Shown one piece after another: positions 36,936-46,676 of a stretch of 64,000 nucleotides of DNA; within the stretch, counting starts at the first letter, position 1; each line of letters starts with the position of its first letter. The notes under the pieces are model-generated. The model saw nothing but the letters and a program-made list of their open reading frames with translations. It searched no databases and was not told where the DNA came from. The DNA lies in assembly GCF_026241205.1 (NCBI RefSeq), contig NZ_JAPFQM010000006.1:620001-684000 (forward strand), written 5' to 3'. The stretch comes from Thermomicrobium sp. 4228-Ro. Its GTDB lineage: Bacteria > Chloroflexota > Chloroflexia > Thermomicrobiales > Thermomicrobiaceae. Position numbers and translations under genes: made by a program.

Positions 36936-37864
36936 CGTCCCAACCTCTCGAACAACCGCGGTACGAGGACGCGCGCGTTTTCTCCCTCGATCGCGGGGCG
37001 TGCATGTGGCCAGCGATCGAGTTCCGGTGCAGGATCCGGGCCATCGGGAAGGGCCGCGTAAGGCCAATCGGTGCCGAAGACAATGCGTTCCGCGGGTAAA
37101 AGCCGGAACGTGGCTTCGAGCACGGCCGTGTAGTTGGACAGTGCTGTGTCGTAGAAGAGCGACCGCAACGTTTCGACAGGATCGCGTCGAAGGTGCCCGG
37201 CCAGGGACGGTTCGCGCTGCCGCACCGAAGCGATGCGATAGGCGAGGAAGGGTACCGTTCCGCCGAGGTGGGCGAACTGCCAGCGGATCGCGCCATAGCG
37301 CTCGAAGATACCGGAGAAGAGCAGCGAAACGATGGCACGGGTCGTCTCGAAGGGAAACTCGAGCACCCAGGGTGGGACGCCTGGTAGGGGGCCAGGATAG
37401 ACCGGCATCGTCGGGTGCACGAAGACGTAGCAGCCCCGGGAGTCGAGGACAGCGAAGAGCGGTTCGAGTCGGGGATCACCGAGGTACATGGTGCCGGTGT
37501 TGGTCAGGAGTGTGACGCCATCGAGCTGCAAGTGGTCGAGCGCGTAGTCCAGCTCGACGAGCGCAGCCTCGATATCGGGAAGGGGCAGCGTCGCGAGTGC
37601 GGCGAAGCGTGCCGGGTAGCGCTGCACGAGTTCAGCCGCGAACTCGTTCACTACCCGTGCGAGTGCGCGCGCTTGCGCTCCGTCGCCGAAAAACACCCCG
37701 GGTGGCGGAAGAGAGACGACTGTGGCCGTGATACCGTACTGGTCCATGACAGCGAGCAGTTGCTCGACCGACCATGGTGGTACCGGCGTCGGCATACCGG
37801 CACGCTCGAGTGCTGCCCAGTAGGGCGGCGGTGCGATGTGCCCGTGAAGATCGATACGCACCAT
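36932..37864 (-). CDS. Amidohydrolase-2 family enzyme, ACMSD-like
   Basis: 310 residues. Metal-dependent TIM barrel: RIDLHGHIAPPPYW (HxH metal site, residues 5-8), VFVHPTMPVYPG (His), WQFAHLGGTVPF (His) and FGTDWPYAAL with the catalytic Asp. Members include aminocarboxymuconate-semialdehyde decarboxylase and gamma-resorcylate decarboxylase, so a non-oxidative decarboxylation or hydrolysis in ring catabolism is likely. Cytoplasmic. 3 bases after the cyclase gene, ATGA overlap with the FAH-family gene. Confidence 0.85.
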   Translation of the reverse strand: MVRIDLHGHIAPPPYWAALERAGMPTPVPPWSVEQLLAVMDQYGITATVVSLPPPGVFFGDGAQARALARVVNEFAAELVQRYPARFAALATLPLPDIEAALVELDYALDHLQLDGVTLLTNTGTMYLGDPRLEPLFAVLDSRGCYVFVHPTMPVYPGPLPGVPPWVLEFPFETTRAIVSLLFSGIFERYGAIRWQFAHLGGTVPFLAYRIASVRQREPSLAGHLRRDPVETLRSLFYDTALSNYTAVLEATFRLLPAERIVFGTDWPYAALPDGPDPAPELDRWPHARPAIEGENARVLVPRLFERLGR

Positions 37865-37867
37865 ACC

Positions 37868-38629
37868 CTACTCCAGGATCGCGACGACACGGGCTGGTGC
37901 GGCGCTGCCGCCCACGATGCGCAGCGGGAAGCAGGCAACCGTGAAGCCGCGCGACGGCAGTGCCGCGAGGTTGCACAGTCGCTCGATCTGGGCATACGGG
38001 AGATCGACCTGGTGCGCTGCCCAGAGGATGCCAGGCTGTCGCTTCTCGAGCGCCTCGCGTGCCTGGAGATGGAGGGGGCGATCCCAGCCCCACGCGTCGA
38101 TTCCCATGACGCGGATACCGCGCTCGTAGAGCCAGCGTGTCGCCTCGGGCGTCACTCCGGGGCCGCGGAGCCAGTAGTCGGGTTGACCGTAGAAAGCATC
38201 CCGACCTGTCTCGACCAGGACGATCTCCCCAGGGGCGAGCGTGTGGCCGATGCGGGAGAGTTCGGCCGCGATGTCCTCGACAGTGATGGCATCCCCGTCT
38301 GCCTTGCGGTGGAAGTCGAGCTTGACTCCAGGAGCGAAGAACCACTCGAGCGGCAGCTGGTCGATCGTCGGTGCCGGCTCGCCAGCGATGACCGAGTTGT
38401 AGTGCCATGGCGCGTCCACGTGCGTCGTACTGTGGGTGCCCATGAAGGTGATCGTCTCCCCAGCCGGCCCCTCGCCGTTGCGGAGTAGATTGCGATCGAT
38501 GCCGAAAAGCTGCTCGAATTCGCGTGCACCGGCCTCGTGACCCGAGAACGTGATCGTCACCCGTTGGAAGGGTGGCACGTCCGGCGGTGTGTTCACGATC
38601 GGTGCCGATAGATCGACGAAGCGGGGCAT
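37868..38629 (-). CDS. Cyclase-family (kynurenine formamidase-like) metal hydrolase
   Basis: 253 residues. Family motif HxGTHxDxPxH appears as MGTHSTTHVDAPWH (about residues 63-76), with the later PGEIVLVETGRDAF and MGIDAWGWDRP. Members hydrolyse N-formyl amides or enol lactones using a binuclear metal centre. In this operon a role on a formamide or lactone intermediate is plausible. ATG 38629 follows AGGAGGAGG. Confidence 0.85.
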   Translation of the reverse strand: MPRFVDLSAPIVNTPPDVPPFQRVTITFSGHEAGAREFEQLFGIDRNLLRNGEGPAGETITFMGTHSTTHVDAPWHYNSVIAGEPAPTIDQLPLEWFFAPGVKLDFHRKADGDAITVEDIAAELSRIGHTLAPGEIVLVETGRDAFYGQPDYWLRGPGVTPEATRWLYERGIRVMGIDAWGWDRPLHLQAREALEKRQPGILWAAHQVDLPYAQIERLCNLAALPSRGFTVACFPLRIVGGSAAPARVVAILE

Positions 38630-38656
38630 CGCCTCCTCCTCTCGGCTGAGCCGGGG

Positions 38657-39664
38657 TTAGCGATACGGGTTCGGTTGCTGCGTATCGGCGACGAGGCCGA
38701 GGTCGGCTGCGAAGGCGGGATGCGTGGCGGGTGGGAAACACTCGAGCATCGAGTCGGGCATCGGCGTGTTCCGGAAGAAGATGTTGGAACCTTGCGATGG
38801 GCGCCAGCGAACAGGCTCCCAGTCGGGAACGTAATTCCGGGTCCCACCACTGTTGAGCTCTAACCGGAGCCCGCTCGGCTCGCGGAAGTAGAGGTAACTC
38901 TGCTCGCCCATCCCGTGGACACCGGGACCGAACTCGATGGCGTAGCCTGCCTCCAGGAGAAGGTCCGCGGCGCGAAAGAGTGCCTCGCGGGTGTCGACGT
39001 AGAACGACACATGGTTGAGCCGGCCGGGGATGGGTGACGTGTCCTTGACGAAGGCCAGGTCATGGTCCTTCTCGTTGGTGGTGACCATGGCGAAGACGAT
39101 GAAGTCGGGGTCTTCCTCCAGACCGTTGTAGCACATGAACCGGAAACCGAGAGTATCGCGGAACCAGTGGGCATCACGCAGGACGTCGCTCGTGGCGACC
39201 GTGACATGGTCGAGATGACGCGGCTCGAGTCCTCCACCGCGGAATTTTTGGGGTCGCTCTGGGAAGGTCGAGGCCAGCTCGGGGGGAGCAGTATAGCGCT
39301 CGATCTCCCAGAGGATCTCGATCGTATGGCCACCGGGAGCGCGAAACCGGTAGGCGCGGCCATGGCCGAAATCTCCGTCGATCCATGCGCCCTGAATCCC
39401 GCTGGCCTCGATATTCCGGACGGCCTGCTCGAGGTCCTCTGGACTCCAGGCTCGCCAGGCAGCGTGCCCGAGGCCGGGGTAGTCGGCGGCAGTGAGAACG
39501 ATGCTGTAGGTGTAGTGATCACCCCAGCAGCGCAGGTAGGCTCGGCCGTTCGTCTCGTGGACGACCGACAACCCGACGATCTCGGTGAAGAAGCGCCGCG
39601 AGGCGTGGTAATCGGGCGTCAGGAGTTCGACGTGGACCAGTTGTGCGAGCAGCGGGCGCGGCAT
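38657..39664 (-). CDS. Extradiol (VOC-family) ring-cleavage dioxygenase
   Basis: 335 residues, two vicinal-oxygen-chelate modules as in type I catechol 2,3-dioxygenases. Expected Fe(II) ligands are present in the second module: LDHVTVAT (His), RLNHVSFYVD (His) and GLRLELNSG (Glu). The final YFREPSGLRLE is the family signature. Opens a catecholic ring next to a hydroxyl. First enzyme gene of the cluster; RBS GAAAGGAG. 235 bases separate it from the binding-protein gene, enough for an internal promoter. Confidence 0.88.
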   Translation of the reverse strand: MPRPLLAQLVHVELLTPDYHASRRFFTEIVGLSVVHETNGRAYLRCWGDHYTYSIVLTAADYPGLGHAAWRAWSPEDLEQAVRNIEASGIQGAWIDGDFGHGRAYRFRAPGGHTIEILWEIERYTAPPELASTFPERPQKFRGGGLEPRHLDHVTVATSDVLRDAHWFRDTLGFRFMCYNGLEEDPDFIVFAMVTTNEKDHDLAFVKDTSPIPGRLNHVSFYVDTREALFRAADLLLEAGYAIEFGPGVHGMGEQSYLYFREPSGLRLELNSGGTRNYVPDWEPVRWRPSQGSNIFFRNTPMPDSMLECFPPATHPAFAADLGLVADTQQPNPYR

Positions 39665-39899
39665 GTTCGGCTCCTTTCGATCGAAAATAGCGCTCTGTTG
39701 CGAACCCTTCCGTCGGTCGAACCGATCGGCCCTCGCACCGGCGGAGCACGGTCGACTGATCGGGGTGACTGGCTGGCGCCTACCGTACCGACCTCATCGC
39801 GCATCATTCCGAGCCAGCGCACTATGCGTTCCTGGGCTGGTCGGCCGTTCATCGCTCCTCTCGCTCGCATCGAGGGCCAGCCACGGTCATGTGACATCA

Positions 39900-41228
39900 T
39901 CACCGGCTCCAGTGCGGCTTGGGCACGAGGGGTGAGGCGGCAGCGACCTCGGGTGGCCAGACGACGAGGAATTCGAACGCATCGCGGTACCGCTGCCATT
40001 GGCCGACTTGCCAGCGGTGGAAGAAGATGTTCTCCTGGAACCGGACCGTGCCGATGATCGTATCGAACGATCCGGAAGCGATCTCGCGGATCAGGGCTTG
40101 TCGGTCGATCCGGCCGACCCGTTGCAGGGCTTGCTGGAGGACCTGCAGGGAGGCGTAGCAGATCGGACTGGCTGATCGATCCGGCTCCCGCCCGGTCTGT
40201 TCCTGATGGCGGCGGTAGTAGTCCACCAGGCCAGGTTGACGCGGGTCGACACCGCCGATTCCGATGATTCCTTCGATGTTGGTAGCGAACTGATCGCGGA
40301 AGACAGGAAGCGCGGGGCCGAGTGCGCTGATGTAGACGGGAGGATTGAAATCGAGCAGGATTGCGACCTGGGCCAAGGCGAAGGCATCGTTCGGGTAGCT
40401 GCAGGCGAGGAAGATAGCGGGCTGTCGCTGCTGGATCGTCGTGATGATCGGCTGAAAGTCGGTCGTGCCGGCGGGATAGCTCTCGTCGTAAACGAGCTCG
40501 AAGTTGCTTTTGGCCAGAGTGCGGCGTAAGGCAGCCGACAGCTCCAGACCGAAGGCGTCGTCGACCGCGATCAGGGCGACACGGCGGTCGATCGATCCTT
40601 GGCTCGCGAGGCCATCCAAGAGGCTGGTGAGGTTCTCGGCGGCCCAGCTGGATGTACCGAACGTAAAATAGCCGGGCCACTGCTTGGCCAGGTCGGGTGA
40701 CTTGTCGCTCACGTCGGTCACCGCCAGCTGGGGGAAACCGAACTGGTGGAACAACGGCGCAGTCGCGAGGTTGATCGCAGTGCCGTACGGAGCGAGGAGG
40801 AGGTCGACCTTGTCCTCGTTGACGAGACGCTGGATGGCCTTGATCGCCTCTTCCGGGTTGCTCTGGTCGTCGTATTCGACGAACTCGATCGTATAGATCC
40901 CGTCGATGAGTTCCAACCCACCGGCGTCGTTCACGTCCTTGGCCCACAGCAGGTAGTTAGGGTAGACGATGATCGATGCGGCCGCGGCATAGGGGCCGGT
41001 CTTCGAGATCGCGAAGCCGACGCGCAGCGTCTTGTGGGGTTTCGTCACGACAGTAGCCGGCGTTCCCGTTTCCCGCATACCGGTCGGGGTCGCTGCTTGC
41101 CCCGCGGTCGTGGGTGTCGGGCGCACGGTCGGTGTCGGTTGGTTGGTACTGCAGGCAGCGAGGAGGCTGGAAACGAAGCCCGTTCCCGTTAACGCGAGAA
41201 AACGGCGCCGGCTGAACCGGAGAGCCAT
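39900..41228 (-). CDS. LivK-type substrate-binding lipoprotein
   Basis: 442 residues. Twin-arginine FSRRRFLALTG, hydrophobic core and lipobox LLAAC, then a Thr/Pro linker, so an exported lipoprotein. The mature part is a type I periplasmic binding protein of the branched-chain amino acid family (LRVGFAISKTGPYAAA, LLLAPYGTAINLATAPLF). No permease or ATPase genes accompany it. It heads the catabolic cluster and is divergent from a GntR regulator, so it probably captures the aromatic substrate or acts as a sensor. ATG 41228 preferred over the in-frame GTG. Confidence 0.85.
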   Translation of the reverse strand: MALRFSRRRFLALTGTGFVSSLLAACSTNQPTPTVRPTPTTAGQAATPTGMRETGTPATVVTKPHKTLRVGFAISKTGPYAAAASIIVYPNYLLWAKDVNDAGGLELIDGIYTIEFVEYDDQSNPEEAIKAIQRLVNEDKVDLLLAPYGTAINLATAPLFHQFGFPQLAVTDVSDKSPDLAKQWPGYFTFGTSSWAAENLTSLLDGLASQGSIDRRVALIAVDDAFGLELSAALRRTLAKSNFELVYDESYPAGTTDFQPIITTIQQRQPAIFLACSYPNDAFALAQVAILLDFNPPVYISALGPALPVFRDQFATNIEGIIGIGGVDPRQPGLVDYYRRHQEQTGREPDRSASPICYASLQVLQQALQRVGRIDRQALIREIASGSFDTIIGTVRFQENIFFHRWQVGQWQRYRDAFEFLVVWPPEVAAASPLVPKPHWSR

Positions 41229-41375
41229 CACTCGACCCCTTTCGTCTCGTCGCCGAGCGACAGTGCGCTATCCTGCCGAGTCCCGATCGCCTGTCGCGCA
41301 CTCAGACCGCGTCTCTGGCGCTGCTACGACACGTTTTTGTGTGCGATAGCGACGTCCGTCGACTGATGGTCATAT

Positions 41376-41383
41376 TGTATACA
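41376..41383. promoter_or_regulatory. TGTATACA palindrome, candidate GntR/FCD operator
   Basis: Perfect 8-bp palindrome in an AT-richer patch (CATATTGTATACACTTG) in the 202-base gap between the binding-protein gene and gntR. FCD-type GntR regulators commonly bind short TnGTnnACnA-like palindromes of this kind. Position suits control of both divergent promoters. Confidence 0.5.
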
Positions 41384-41430
41384 CTTGCTGTGTCTGCGTC
41401 AAGCAGTTAGGATTGGGTGCGGGGTGGACG

Positions 41431-42147
41431 ATGGAGACGAACGATCACGGGACGAGCGTTCTCAGCGTACACGACGCGATCCGGTCAGCGATCCTGCGCG
41501 GTGCGCTGGAACCGGGTCGGGTCGTGAGCCAGCTGCAGCTGGCCCGCGAGCTCGGTGTCGGTCGCACACCGCTCCGCGAGGCGCTCCGGTTGCTGCAGCG
41601 CGAGGGACTGGTGACGCTCGAGCCCAACCGGAGAGTGCGGATCGCCCAACTGTCCGTTGCTGATGCCGAGGAAATCTACACGATGCGGATCACGCTCGAG
41701 GCGGTCGCGATCCGACTCACGATCCCCAACCTAACCGCGGAAGACTTCGCTGAGCTGGAGGGGCTGTATGCGCAAATGGACTATTTTACCCGGCTCAACG
41801 ACGTCGAGCGGCTGAACGCCCCGCACCGAGCTTTCCACCTCGGTTTCGTTCGTGGCGCTGGACAGCGTTGGGTGGACTTGATCGGTCAGCTGTTCGATCA
41901 CGCAGAGCGCTATCGCCTCCGTTTCGTGCGGATCTCTCCAGATGGCGGTGCGCCGCGTCAGGCCGAGCACCGCGCCATGCTCGATGCAGCGCTGGCTGGC
42001 GACGTCGAGCGCACGGTCACCTGTATGGCTCGGCACTATGCGCACACGGCGACCGTCGTGCTGTCCTCACTGCAGCCAGGGTATCGTTCGGCGCGTCTGG
42101 CGGCTGTCCTCGACATGGTGGCTCCCCAGGCGCGGATCGCCCAGTGA
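41431..42147 (+). CDS. GntR-family regulator, FCD type
   Basis: 238 residues from ATG 41431 (RBS GGGGTGG). N-terminal winged helix with VHDAIRSAILRGALEPGRVV and LARELGVGRTPLREALRLLQREGLV; C-terminal all-helical FCD domain with the metal-binding His pattern (HRAFHLGFVRG, AEHRAMLDAAL, MARHYAHT). FCD regulators bind small carboxylic acids. Divergent from the catabolic cluster and therefore its probable local repressor. Confidence 0.88.
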   Translation: METNDHGTSVLSVHDAIRSAILRGALEPGRVVSQLQLARELGVGRTPLREALRLLQREGLVTLEPNRRVRIAQLSVADAEEIYTMRITLEAVAIRLTIPNLTAEDFAELEGLYAQMDYFTRLNDVERLNAPHRAFHLGFVRGAGQRWVDLIGQLFDHAERYRLRFVRISPDGGAPRQAEHRAMLDAALAGDVERTVTCMARHYAHTATVVLSSLQPGYRSARLAAVLDMVAPQARIAQ

Positions 42148-42370
42148 AGGGCTCGTGGGCGTGCTGGTTCTCACCGGCTACCCTGGCATCGGGGCGCGTG
42201 GAGGGTCGGGCGAGTGAGGTGTGTGGCCAGAGCTGCGAGGCCATCGACTCCTGGCACTCGACGCGCTGTACTCCCCGCATTTGCCAACCATCCGGAGCGT
42301 GCTTGCGCGGATTTCGGTCTCTCGGTACAGTTCGCCGCGTACGGCTCGGAAAAGGGGAAGGAGGTTGGGC

Positions 42371-43822
42371 GTGAGCGAGCGGGCGGTCGGCGCGGGGACA
42401 CAGGTCGGTGAGAGCTGGCTCGAGCGGTTCTTCCACCTGCGCGAACTGGGTACCAATGTGCGTACGGAGGTGCTCGCCGGTTTCACGACCTTCATCGTGA
42501 TGGCGTACATCATCTTCGTCAACCCGCAGATTCTCAGCACCCCCGATGTCCCGGACAAGCTCCCGATCTCGGCTGTCACGACGGCGACCGCACTCGTCGC
42601 TGGAGTGATGACCATCGCGATGGGCCTGGCCACCAACCGGGCCTACGCGATGGCGCCTGGAATGGGGCTCAACGCGGTGGTCGCCTTTCAGCTCATGGGC
42701 GCACTGGGCCTGACGGCCGCCGAAGCGATGGGGGTGATCGTCGCCGAGGGGATCGTGATCACGGTCCTCGTGCTGCTCGGCATCCGTCGCTACGTGATGG
42801 AGGCGATCCCGCTCGAGCTCAAGCAGGCGATTTCGGTCGGTATCGGTCTCTTCATTCTCTTCATCGGGTTGGTCAACGGCGGGATCGTGGTAGCCGATCC
42901 GGCGACGCTCGTCCGGCTCGGTGACTTGCGCGGCGTCCCCGTCTTCGTGACCGGGGTGGGGCTCCTGATCACCCTCTTTCTCCTGGCACGCGGTGTGCGC
43001 GGCGCGTTGCTTTTGGGCATCTTGCTGACGACGGTCGTGGCCATCATCGCACGTGCGGTCACCGGGACGGAGGCGTTCCCACCGGGTGTGGCGCAGCTCC
43101 CGACCCAGTGGATCGCAGTACCCGACTTCAGCCGGATCGGCGACTTCAGTTTCGGCTTCATCACCAAGCTCGGTGTGTTGACCGCTCTTCTGGTCGTCTT
43201 CTCGATCATGCTCGCCGACTTTTTCGACACGATGGGGACGTTGATCGGAGTCGGTCGCCAGGCCGGCTACCTCAACGAGCGCGGTGAGTTCCCCCAGGCC
43301 CAGCGTGCGCTCCTCGTCGATTCGCTCGGTGCCGTGATGGGTGGCGTCTGCAGCGCCTCGTCGGCGACGACCTACATCGAGTCGGCGGCTGGAATCAGCG
43401 TGGGGGGCCGGAGCGGGCTGGTCTCCGTCGTGACCGGTATCCTGTTCCTCCTGTCGATGCCCTTCTGGCCGGTCGTCGGGATCGTTCCCGCGCAGGCGAC
43501 AGCGCCAGCACTCATCATCGTCGGGTGGATGATGATGGGCGTGCTCAGTGAGGCGGAGGCGGAAGCGGAGGCCAGGCCGTCACGGATCCGCGTCGGGGGA
43601 ATCGACTTCGCCAATATCGAGGTCGGCCTTCCGGTGACGATGACGATGCTGATGATGCCGTTCACCTACAGCATCACCGACGGGATCGGTGCGGGGTTCA
43701 TCACCTACACGCTGATCAAGGTCTTCCGCGGGAAGTTCCGCGAGGTGCACCCGGTACTCTACGTGGTCAGCGCGGCGTTCATCGTGTACTTCCTGCGGCA
43801 TGCGCTCGGCCTGGTCGTCTAG
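42371..43822 (+). CDS. AzgA-type purine (NCS2) permease
   Basis: 483 residues from GTG 42371, preceded by GGAAGGAGG. About twelve membrane segments. Family motifs: GFTTFIVMAYIIFVNPQIL, AYAMAPGMGLNAVVAF, SIMLADFFDTMGTLIGVGRQAG and SSATTYIESAAGI, the arrangement of AzgA/PurP-like hypoxanthine-guanine-adenine proton symporters. An internal acidic repeat (SEAEAEAEA) lies in a loop near residue 395. No purine genes accompany it. Confidence 0.87.
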   Translation: MSERAVGAGTQVGESWLERFFHLRELGTNVRTEVLAGFTTFIVMAYIIFVNPQILSTPDVPDKLPISAVTTATALVAGVMTIAMGLATNRAYAMAPGMGLNAVVAFQLMGALGLTAAEAMGVIVAEGIVITVLVLLGIRRYVMEAIPLELKQAISVGIGLFILFIGLVNGGIVVADPATLVRLGDLRGVPVFVTGVGLLITLFLLARGVRGALLLGILLTTVVAIIARAVTGTEAFPPGVAQLPTQWIAVPDFSRIGDFSFGFITKLGVLTALLVVFSIMLADFFDTMGTLIGVGRQAGYLNERGEFPQAQRALLVDSLGAVMGGVCSASSATTYIESAAGISVGGRSGLVSVVTGILFLLSMPFWPVVGIVPAQATAPALIIVGWMMMGVLSEAEAEAEARPSRIRVGGIDFANIEVGLPVTMTMLMMPFTYSITDGIGAGFITYTLIKVFRGKFREVHPVLYVVSAAFIVYFLRHALGLVV

Positions 43823-43826
43823 GCGC

Positions 43827-44048
43827 TCAGCTGGCAGCCAGCGTCGGCCGGGTGACCGCGATGAGGAGGGCGAGCAAGGCAAGTCCGACGGCGTAGGCGC
43901 TCAGGAGCGCTGCGAGCGTCCAGGCGAGTGCCATGAGCGGGTCGCCGGCGGCCTCGTGCTGCTCGGCCAGTCCCAGGCAGCGCTGTAACCAGTGTGGGAC
44001 GAGCACGATAGCCGTGAGCGCCAGGAGCACCGTCAGTGTCTCGCTCAT
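43827..44048 (-). CDS. Small two-helix membrane protein
   Basis: 73 residues: VLLALTAIVLVPHWLQ and a longer C-terminal hydrophobic stretch (LAWTLAALLSAYAVGLALLALLIAV). No family recognised. It ends 4 bases after the convergent permease stop and starts 21 bases after another tiny membrane gene on the same strand; the pair may be expressed together. Confidence 0.6.
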   Translation of the reverse strand: MSETLTVLLALTAIVLVPHWLQRCLGLAEQHEAAGDPLMALAWTLAALLSAYAVGLALLALLIAVTRPTLAAS

Positions 44049-44069
44049 CGCGATGCTCCTGGATCCTCG

Positions 44070-44243
44070 CTAGCTCTGCGCGCGCTGGCGTGCCGCGACC
44101 GCTGCCACGATGACGACGAGTGCGGCGAGCGCGACGAACAGGATCGCTGCGATCGCGCCGCTGACCCAGCCAGCGAAGGTGAGCAGCGCCAGCAGCGCGA
44201 ACAGCGGCAGGAGGAACCAGATCAGGACTTGCAGCCGTGGCAT
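44070..44243 (-). CDS. Small membrane protein, 57 residues
   Basis: ATG 44243 has a strong GGAAGGAG site. The product MPRLQVLIWFLLPLF... is almost wholly hydrophobic, with two membrane segments (to LALLTFAGWV, then AAILFVALAALVVIVAAV) and a short basic tail. Operon partner of the 73-residue membrane protein downstream. Function unknown. Confidence 0.6.
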   Translation of the reverse strand: MPRLQVLIWFLLPLFALLALLTFAGWVSGAIAAILFVALAALVVIVAAVAARQRAQS

Positions 44244-44401
44244 GGCTGGACTCCTTCCGCAGCGACGGACGACGAGACCGCCCGTCCCGCTGCTCCGCTT
44301 TTTCGGGATCTACCTCCAGCATACCATGCATGGCCGCATGCCCGTGGGCTGGCACCGGCTGGCTCATGTGCCTCTGACGCTCTCGTGAGGACAGTGGCGG
44401 G

Positions 44402-45307
44402 TCATTCCATCCAGACGCGGTAACCACGCGTCGCGCGCAGGTGTTCGGGTAGCGCGGGCTCGACATGGACCGTCACGTCGGCCGGCTGACCGATCGCCTC
44501 TTCGACGACGCGCGCGACGGTGCTGGCGATGTCGTGCGCAGCTCGGACACTGAGGTCAGGATCGACCTGGATATGGAGGTCGACCCAGACGAGCCCGTCT
44601 CCGCCACGCGTGCGGACGTTATGGACACCCTGCACACCGGTGACCCCCAGCACGGCACGCTCGATCACTTCGACGGGAACGGCGGCCGTATCGGACAATG
44701 TGAGCGCGGCGTCGCGGATGATCGTCCAGGCACCCCACCCGATCACCCCCGCGATGCCGATCGCCAGGAGCGGGTCGACGAGCGGGTACCCGAGGCGGAC
44801 AGCGACCAGGCCGGCGATGACCGCGATGGAGACGAGTGCGTCGGCAGCGGTGTGCTTGGCGTCGGCGCTCAAGATCGGGCTGCGCAGCTGGCGACCGCGA
44901 CGCCGTTCCCAGGCGCTCACACCGATGTTGATCAGAAGGGTTGCGGTCATGACGGCGAACGAGAGGCCGCTTGCCTCTGGTCGCACTGCATGCTGCAGGC
45001 GCTGCCAGGCTTCCTGGAGGATCTGCACGACCAGCAGTCCCATCGCGCCGGCGATGACGAGCGCTGTCAACGCTTCGAAGCGCCGGTGCCCGTAGGGATG
45101 CTCCGGATCGGGTGGCCGGGTAGCGACCGCCATGCCGATCAGACCGACGACATTGGCTGAGGCGTCGAGGAGCGAGTTCAGCCCGTCGGAGAGGATCGCC
45201 AGGCTGCCGGAGAGCAGGCCGACGACGAGCTTGGCGACCGCAACCGTGAGGTTGAGCGCCAGTACCACCAGCAGCGTGTTCCGGATCGCGCGGCTGCGTG
45301 ACGACAT
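44402..45307 (-). CDS. Cation diffusion facilitator (CDF) metal exporter
   Basis: 301 residues, six membrane helices. Metal-binding site residues are visible in SDGLNSLLDASANVVG (DxxxD in helix 2) and SADAKHTAADALVSI (HxxxD in helix 5); a His-containing loop HPYGHRRFEALTAL follows helix 2. The C-terminal cytoplasmic domain (VHNVRTRGGDGLVWVDLHI) is the usual dimerisation domain. Exports Zn2+/Fe2+/Mn2+-type ions against protons; the exact metal is not readable. ATG 45307. Confidence 0.9.
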   Translation of the reverse strand: MSSRSRAIRNTLLVVLALNLTVAVAKLVVGLLSGSLAILSDGLNSLLDASANVVGLIGMAVATRPPDPEHPYGHRRFEALTALVIAGAMGLLVVQILQEAWQRLQHAVRPEASGLSFAVMTATLLINIGVSAWERRRGRQLRSPILSADAKHTAADALVSIAVIAGLVAVRLGYPLVDPLLAIGIAGVIGWGAWTIIRDAALTLSDTAAVPVEVIERAVLGVTGVQGVHNVRTRGGDGLVWVDLHIQVDPDLSVRAAHDIASTVARVVEEAIGQPADVTVHVEPALPEHLRATRGYRVWME

Positions 45308-45834
45308 GTTCGCCCTATGTCTCCTGGCACGAGCGACCGTGCCCGAGCCAACTCTACGCTGCGTGAGCCCGTGCGGAGAAGGACAAGAAACGAGTTCACA
45401 GCAGCAAAAATGCGAAGAGCAGAATCGTGACAGTAGGGCCGCCCGGCATCGCGGAGCGGTGCAGCGGGCGGAGGGGAGGGACGTGTGATCCAGCGGCGGG
45501 GTGTGGGGTACCTCGGCGTTCGACGGCACGCAGTGTGGCGCGAACAGTCGCCGCGAGTCCGGCCGTCCTCTTCAGCTCTTCTCGGCTCGCTGAGCGCGCT
45601 CCCGCGCGGATGTGACGAGTGACACGAGTTCGTCCATCGAGCGTACCGGATATGGTTCGGATCGGGCTGGTTCGAGCTGAGGCGCGAGGTCGCACCTGCG
45701 AGGTCGCGGGACGCGGGCGGGCCTTTCTCGTTCGAGTCACGGGGAAGCCCCCACGTGCGCGCTCGCTCTGCTCGCTATGATTGTCGAGCGTGTGAGTTGC
45801 GTGAGCGCAGGCGACCGGAACCGAAGGAGGCACG
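45308..45834. other. Intergenic region between CDF gene and menB
   Basis: 527 bases without a convincing gene. A -10-like TATGAT (45776-45781) lies 54 bases before menB but has no good -35. GCGAGGTCGC occurs twice at 45684-45693 and 45698-45707 with ACCTGCGAGGT overlapping, a possible regulatory repeat. A 17-codon hydrophobic open frame at 45449-45396 (-) lacks an RBS. Confidence 0.4.
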
Positions 45835-46662
<828 letters not shown>

Positions 46663-46676
46663 TCGAGGAGCTGGCG

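Noticed and set aside
45396-45449. 17-residue hydrophobic peptide upstream of the CDF gene
   Set aside because: No ribosome-binding site and too short to support without conservation data.
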